This document shows, in pieces, positions 21,040 through 26,900 of a stretch of 26,900 bases of DNA. The translations under genes were made by a program, and so were the position numbers. This stretch comes from Hamiltosporidium magnivora. Taxonomy: Eukaryota > Microsporidia > Dubosqiidae. How positions within the stretch are numbered: position 1 is the first letter of the stretch; every line of letters starts with the position of its first letter. The notes below the pieces were generated by a model. It saw only the letters and a list, made by a program, of their open reading frames with translations, did no database searches and was not told the DNA's origin. The stretch covers positions 1 through 26,900 of the forward strand of contig PITI01000056.1 in assembly GCA_004325065.1 (NCBI GenBank), given 5' to 3'.

Positions 21040-21600
21040 ATAAAAATCAGAGTGGTATAAAGAAACAACATAAAAAACTATTTGCTCGGCAGGACACAGT
21101 GTAAATTAATGTATGAAAAAATAGCTTAGATCTTTGCTGGAAACAAAAATGCTGTATATTTTCAATATTTCTATGGGTGCATTTATGATGAGCGAGCTTT
21201 AAAAAATAGCAAAACTCCGTATATACATTTATTTCGAGCTTATTTTATTATAATATATCACATAGTATTGATGAACTTGAATGAAATTGACGTGTAAAGC
21301 ATCAAAACCTAGCCTTGCTCGTTCGAGTTGAATACTTTCCACATATGGATACAAAAAAACACGCGTTAAAGCCGGTAATACCAAAGAGAGCAAACTATAT
21401 ATGGATATATTATTTCACTTTCCATATTTTTCACGTATAAGTCGCTAAGATTTATTTTAGCTAGTGGTTTATTAGGTTTAGCAGGTGTAGAGTAAGTAAA
21501 GCCGCAGCATAGTTATAGAATAGATTCGGGCGAGATCTACTCTCCCAACACCAAATAAAACAGAAATCAACGACTTCCGGGCAACCGCCTCGCCTATTAA
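21040..21600 (+). repeat. Dispersed repeat family alpha, copy 5 (partial or diverged tail)
   Basis: AACATAAAAAACTATTTGCT at 21068 matches CACATAAAAAACTTTCTACT at 26607, and TTAGATCTTTGCTGG follows at the expected distance. TGTAAAGCATCAAAACCTAG at 21295 matches 26827-26852 with equal spacing (about 220 bp from the head). GTAGAGTAAGTAAAGCCGC near 21487 matches GAGGAGTAAATAAAAAGC at 3637. Beyond about 21600 I can no longer align it. The minus-strand ORF at 21461-21730 lies partly inside and is rejected. Confidence 0.65.
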
Positions 21601-24135
21601 TTGAGTTCATCATAACTTTTATATGAAAGCTAATGAATCTAAGTAAGGTAGATATAAACGATAAAATATCAGAGAGTTTTATTGCTGCTAAATTCGGGAA
21701 AACATAAATATAGCGAATGATGTATAACATATACCATATTTTTTAAAAAATTTAATGTTAATCAAGTCAATTGTTTTTAAAAAAAATGACAAAAAATGAC
21801 TGAAAAAGTTAAATTATTCTGGAAGGTAGTGAATTCAATACACGTGGTGATTGTTAGTTTAAATATAAAGATCATATTTCTTTGTCCTAGCTCAATATTT
21901 CAGATTCTTTCGTTTTGATTTTGGGTCGTTTTTTTGGAATTCGAGAAAGATAAGAGAGATTATATGATAAAGCAAATCACATTGAAGTCTGTGAATTTTT
22001 ATATTTCCGGTCCTAGTTGAACTTTAAACGCCATGGAAAAAACATAGTAGGGTATGTGAGTGGATCATTTAAAGAATCACTTACTTACATTTTCTACTCT
22101 TTTTTTACCGCTCAATGTTGAAAATGAACAGATGAAAGGCATATCAATTTTATTTTCGTTTTATATCTTAGAATTTTCAGAGTTTTTGACTTTAAAGGTA
22201 ATTTTTTTCTTAACTGTTATCACTTCAGTATCTTTAAGCTTATCTATTTTTCAGCAAATCTCTTACCACTATGTTGCTTATGTCATAGTCTAATTTCCGC
22301 TCCATATCATCGATTTTTGAGACCGTCTGTTATTACATTTTTTGCTATACATCTGCTGTAGTTCGAGATTATAGAAAATCGGTTGAGGCATCTAATATGG
22401 TTTTTAGCCAAGTAAAAATTTTAACAATAAATTTTACATAAATTTAGCATTCATTACCAAGCAGATGGTTATTAATTGACCCAACTTATAATATTAAGAA
22501 ATTTTCATATATGAATTTATTCAAAAAACAATAATTCGAGGTTTTAATCTAAAAAATTCTTATCAATCTGATAAAAGTTGCTATGCAAAATAATCTATGA
22601 TATCCTTAAAATTTGCTTTAAACACAAATGAATTTTGAGAATTTTTTATGAATTTTACCATGCGGTTTTGATACTCGGTAATAAAGCTAGAAAACAAATG
22701 AAAGCGAATTATTCTATTATTTTTGCAAAGCTGCTTGTAATTTTAATGATTCATTCAATCTCAATTTCTTTCAAAATTATGAAAAGCTGGATTCTAAAAA
22801 CAGAACAACAACCAAAAAGTATTTTATATGCAAATTTATTAAAACAAGAAACTGTTCTTAAATAAATTGAAATACATTTAATTTTTAAAATTGTTTTTCT
22901 TTTTAGTGAATATAAATTAACTTGTGACTTACTAGGAAACCCAGATGTTATTCTTTCTTGAATTGAAATCTACTAAAAAATTCGAATATTTTAAAATGGT
23001 ATTTGTTTAAGCTGTATTTCTGATGATACTTAGAATATATCATGAAAAATTGTAACATAATGTCAATAGAAAATGCAATTTAAAAAAAGTTAATATTGGA
23101 ATTTTGTACATAATTTTTATTTTATCGCTTGTTTTTGCATATCTTGCAAACTTTTTTTATTCCTGTAGGACATTTTATAAGAAATAGTAGCCTTTTGCGC
23201 TTTTAAAGCATGAAATAGGCTTAATCATCATGATTACTTAACACTGAAAGTGTCCGAACTTTATCGCTAATACAGAATTTAAAAACAAATTATTAAATTA
23301 CTTTTTCATTTTATTTAAGATTATTATTAAAATGCCTTAGCACGGAATAAAAGGTTTCTCATAAATTTAAAGTAATAATTGTTTTATTTAAGTCAAAATA
23401 AATTATTTAAGCATTTATAACCTATAATTTTGAAATTTTTCGCAAATTATACGAGATAAATATAAAGAAGAATAGAAATAAACTTTACTATAACAACATT
23501 ATAAAGTATTTAACTCCAAAAGAAAACACTGACTGTATTGTCTTTACGATAGATTTCCAAAAAATTCATTAAAAAATTAATTTAAAGTAGCGTGTAAATT
23601 TTGTTCGAATAAGTTTAACAGCTACAAAAAAATATTATAATTCGAGTATTGTTTCAGTTCTTTTAATCTTAATATTTGTTTTTGATTTTGCTAAGAGAGG
23701 TAACTAAGATTAATAATCAAATCATAATTATCATAATGCAATATTTGAATATACGATATAAAATCCATTTAATAGACGATGTAGCTTTATTTTATATTCA
23801 AATTAATTTAAAGGAAAATATTTAGGTAAAAAAAAGATCGATTAAAAGATTTTTTTAATTCTATATACTAATTAAATCAATTTATGGCACATCTATAAAC
23901 ATTATAGTACATATTTAGATAATTTACTTTAAACTTAAGGACCAAAACAGAAATTTGAGATTGTAGTTAGTAATGTTTCAGTAAAAATAGAATCCCTCAA
24001 AACGTACTATATTTTAATACATAAAATAGGATTAATATAGCTTAAATTGATTATTGTTTTTCGAAAGCGTTCTATTCGAACATAGAACATATGTTTTTTC
24101 TGTTATTTAATAAAATAATGAGATTATTGGGTAAA
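21601..24135. other. Long spacer upstream of copy C
   Basis: About 2.5 kb, A/T-rich. Two plus-strand ORFs of about 76 codons (22060-22293 and 22635-22865) occur. The first is mostly hydrophobic with two possible membrane segments; the second is basic and hydrophobic. Neither has a recognisable motif or a counterpart elsewhere in the window. I do not call them genes. Confidence 0.4.
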
Positions 24136-25984
24136 ATGGACGGAAGTTTCTTATTTACATTGTATTTTTTGCGAATTTATACAGCGGCAGTAAATAAAGA
24201 AAAAACCAAACGGTTATATTATGATGAAATCAGAAGCGAAATGCTAAATGATCCGTTCGTTTACTACATTTCGATGACGTGTCTTTGTACATCAGAAAAC
24301 ATAATTTTTTGTGCAAAATAATCGAAGAGAAACTTGACCTTCCATATCCGCCTAAATTTGATCAAAATTTAAATGATTCTTTTTTCGCTCACTATAATTT
24401 ACATTATTTGTTCGAATATGAAAAAGATATCATGAAATTGTTTTTTTTCTACGGGATGAAGAATTTGTTAAATGGATTTTAATGTTTGAGATTCGGATAT
24501 TATACACTTTTTTTAGCTTCTTTAAGCAATATTTGCAAAATTATTCCGAGAAATTCAACGAACATCCTTGTTTACAGAATATGCTAAAAAGATATGTTCA
24601 AAAAAACATGACTATAGACATGAAAGAGTATGATAAATCATTTTCAGAAAGGAGAAATATGGAAATGAAAATACTTAAATTTGATTTAGAGGCTTATTTC
24701 GAAAAAGAAAACGCAGTTTTGGCTTCAGAAAATGACCAAGATAAAACCAAAATAAATTTTTTGGATAAAAAATGTTCAATATCTGAAGACAAGAAAACTC
24801 ATGAAACGGAAAATTCGACTACATTTGGCTCGCCGCTCGACGGCATATTAATTTGTTCAAAGGAACAGTTTGATAGGCAAGATTTTAACAAAGAAAACCT
24901 GCATCCTAATAGTGATTCAAAATCATATCAACCTTCTGTCGAAATAAATATAGCAGCTGATCAAAGGGATGTACAAAGTCTTAATCCCAGAGCTATAGAT
25001 GTCGAAACAGACGGAATTCAACCTGATATCCTCAATAGAATATACAAATCAGATACTAAAGATGGTCTAAGGTTATATATGGAAAACATTTTATAAAACC
25101 TTTTTCTTTCAAACTCACCAATTTCATCGGAAAACACAGAATTTTCACATTATAAAAAATCAAATGCATATAAAAGGCACAAAGAAATGTGCAAAAATGA
25201 AAAATTAGAACCAACTGACACCATTTTCAGTTTCTTTTACAAAATGCATTTTTTAAAATATGAATCACAATGGAAAGATCTGTTATCTTTTATCCCTACA
25301 ACATCTTATATGGGCTACACAAATATCTTAGCATATCTTGATGATTTTATTCTCTGCTTAGATTTTCAAAAAGAAGTAACAAATGAAACCTTTTTTATTT
25401 CAATTGAAGATTCACTCTTTCCTAAAATGTATTTAGATGAAATTGTTATAGTATTTGATATTGATGATACATTATTTCCTACGAGTTATTGGACTAATAA
25501 GTATCCGAATTTCGACATAGATGAGTCTTACGAGAGTTCGGATTCGATTCTTAGAGAAATTGTTGATGATAACCCAAAAAAGAAGATATTTGTAACAGCT
25601 CTAACACTAAAATTCTAGTCCCCGAACACATAAAATATAGAAACGACCTTAAAAAATATTTAAAAAAAATTACCTTTTAAAGAAATATGTTTTAACAACG
25701 CAGCCAAGATACATGCAGAAAAAACGTTAAAAGCATTGGATATATTAGAATATTTTATTTCAGTTGTTCATAGAGATGAATCATATAAATATATGTTTCT
25801 TAAAACAAATCCACATGCCTACTTTGCTATAGAACAACTTTTGGAAACTAAAGCCTCAAATTTATATTTTTATGATGATGTTGATCAAAATGTACAAGCT
25901 GCTAAAGACCGAGGATGGAATTCTTTTTTAGTCAAAGATTCATTGATAGACGTTTTAGAAACATCTCTTTCTGAGTTATGTTAA
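24136..25984 (+). pseudogene. Secreted HAD pyrimidine 5'-nucleotidase-like gene, copy C, broken
   Basis: The start at 24136 (MDGSFLFTLYFLRIYTAAV) is chosen because it lines up with the signal peptides of A and B; an in-frame ATG at 24091 lies upstream. Lesions against copy A: a 1-nt loss near 24290-24294; a shift in the T-run about 24438-24446; an in-frame TAA at 25094-25096; a shift in the A6 run 25576-25581; a shift in the A8 run 25662-25669. Between lesions the homology is continuous. Motif I DIDDT (25457-25471) and motif IV YDD are intact. Motif II is FNNA instead of FTNA (25691-25702) and motif III is KTNP instead of KPNP. The last 80 codons are strikingly close to copy A. Three of the four shifts are in homopolymers, so some could be sequencing error, but the TAA and the motif II change argue for a real pseudogene. 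Confidence 0.83.
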
Positions 25985-26569
25985 TGTTCTTTATATAAGA
26001 ATCGAAATGATTAATAATCAATAAAAAATGAATCAATAATATTTTAAAGTTCTATGGACATACAGAGTAGTTTAAAACGTATTTTATACAAAGTATTTTA
26101 ATAATATAAAAAAGTAATATTTTTTTTAAAAAAAACCACAGGTATCTTGTAAATACAGATGCAATATTACAATATTAATAAAAAGGCACTTATTTCTTAG
26201 TAAACTATGCATATTAGCTCTATTAAGTTATTCATTTTTGGTACCTGTAACTTATATATCACTTTATCTTAATTTACTTTTTTATGATGTGATTGATTTT
26301 TTATTTTTTCTTCTATTTTCTTTAAAAATAATGTTAAAAACCCACGGTTCTTGTGATGCTAAACATATCACAATAGTTTCAAGTTTTCAAAATATCCATT
26401 TAATTTGAAAATTTTTCTATACGATACGCCTGATATATTTTCTTGGTCCTCATACCCATTCTTTCTTGTTGTAATTTCCGTCGGAAACCAAATCAAAATA
26501 CATTTTATGGTTTAAAATAGTTTATTAAAGGTACTTTCTTTTAATAGCTCACTTAAGGTTATTTAAATA
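25985..26569. other. Spacer downstream of copy C
   Basis: About 590 bp, A/T-rich, probably once the 3' UTR of copy C. Copy C has no beta repeat after it within the window; alpha copy 6 comes next. Confidence 0.45.
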
Positions 26570-26900
26570 AAATTAGTTATTTATGATGCAGAAAGCGAAG
26601 GATAACCACATAAAAAACTTTCTACTTGGCAATGAGTGTGTGAAACGGGTGTGAGATCATTGTTTAGATTTTTGGTGAAATGAAACCACACCACATCTTC
26701 GGTTTTCCATGAGTTTGTATGAAGAGAAGAGTTCTAAGAAATAGAAAAACTTTTTCTAAAATTTATTTTTAGTTTTTCTTGTAACCAGATTGCAGACCTC
26801 TGCTTAAATTGTAGGTAATTGCCATGTAAAAGCATGGAAATCTAGCCTTGCTCACTCGGGTTAGAAGACTTAGCGCCCGGGAGATATAAAAATCATAACC
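26570..26900 (+). repeat. Dispersed repeat family alpha, copy 6 (cut by the window edge)
   Basis: The reverse complement of 26585-26761 aligns to 1-178, so the window is bounded by two inverted alpha copies with their heads pointing inward. The head GGATAACCACATAAAAAACT (26600-26619) also matches copies 2 and 5. The later part (GCCATGTAAAAGCATGG at 26821, then CCTTGCTCACTCGGGTT) matches copies 2, 3, 4 and 5. The element continues past the window end. A near-palindrome TAGAAAAACTTTTTCTA lies at 26743-26759. Confidence 0.78.

Noticed and set aside
22060..22865. Two ORFs of about 76 codons (22060-22293, 22635-22865)
   Set aside because: Composition is mostly hydrophobic or lysine-rich as expected from A/T-rich sequence; no motif, no paralogue and no supporting context.
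1..26900. CRISPR array, rRNA genes, riboswitches or bacterial operon signals
   Set aside because: No regularly spaced direct repeats, no rRNA core motifs and no ribosome-binding sites or operon spacing; the sequence reads as eukaryotic.

Overview
The window looks like a piece of a very AT-rich eukaryotic nuclear genome. There is no operon structure, genes are sparse, long A/T-rich spacers lie between them, and decayed dispersed repeats are common. The only well-conserved coding sequence is a small lineage-type gene family with N-terminal secretion signals. My best guess is a microsporidian or similar parasitic fungal relative with an expanded, repeat-laden genome. That is an inference from composition, short intron-poor ORFs and the signal-peptide family; no ribosomal or housekeeping gene is present to prove it.

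The main content is three same-strand paralogues. Copy A (7737-9584) is intact: a 615-residue protein with a signal peptide, a roughly 400-residue family-specific N-terminal region, and a C-terminal HAD phosphatase domain of the pyrimidine 5'-nucleotidase (SDT1/PHM8-like) type. Copy B (17780-19626) and copy C (24136-25984) are collinear over the whole length but broken by frameshifts and stops. The A and C 3' ends are much more alike than the rest of the genes, which suggests gene conversion. A separate hypothetical gene (289 aa, minus strand, 4571-5440) encodes a membrane-anchored protein of unknown function. A few short ORFs (369-563 minus, 6640-6843, 7331-7459, 17604-17771) are possible but unproven.

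The spacers hold decayed repeats found by comparing the window with itself. Family alpha (about 0.7 kb, six copies or pieces, both orientations) includes the two window edges as inverted copies and a head-to-head pair at 14278-15755. One alpha copy contains a full-length but degenerate tRNA-like sequence and runs into a decayed ORF that resembles the C-terminus of a non-LTR reverse transcriptase. Family beta (about 235 bp, relatively GC-rich) occurs as an inverted pair downstream of A and of B. Family gamma (weaker) occurs at about 2795-3195 and 6010-6400. The picture is of repeat-flanked duplication of a secreted nucleotidase-like gene, followed by decay of two of three copies.

All homologies were judged by eye. 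Remaining stretches are A/T-rich with no feature I can support.
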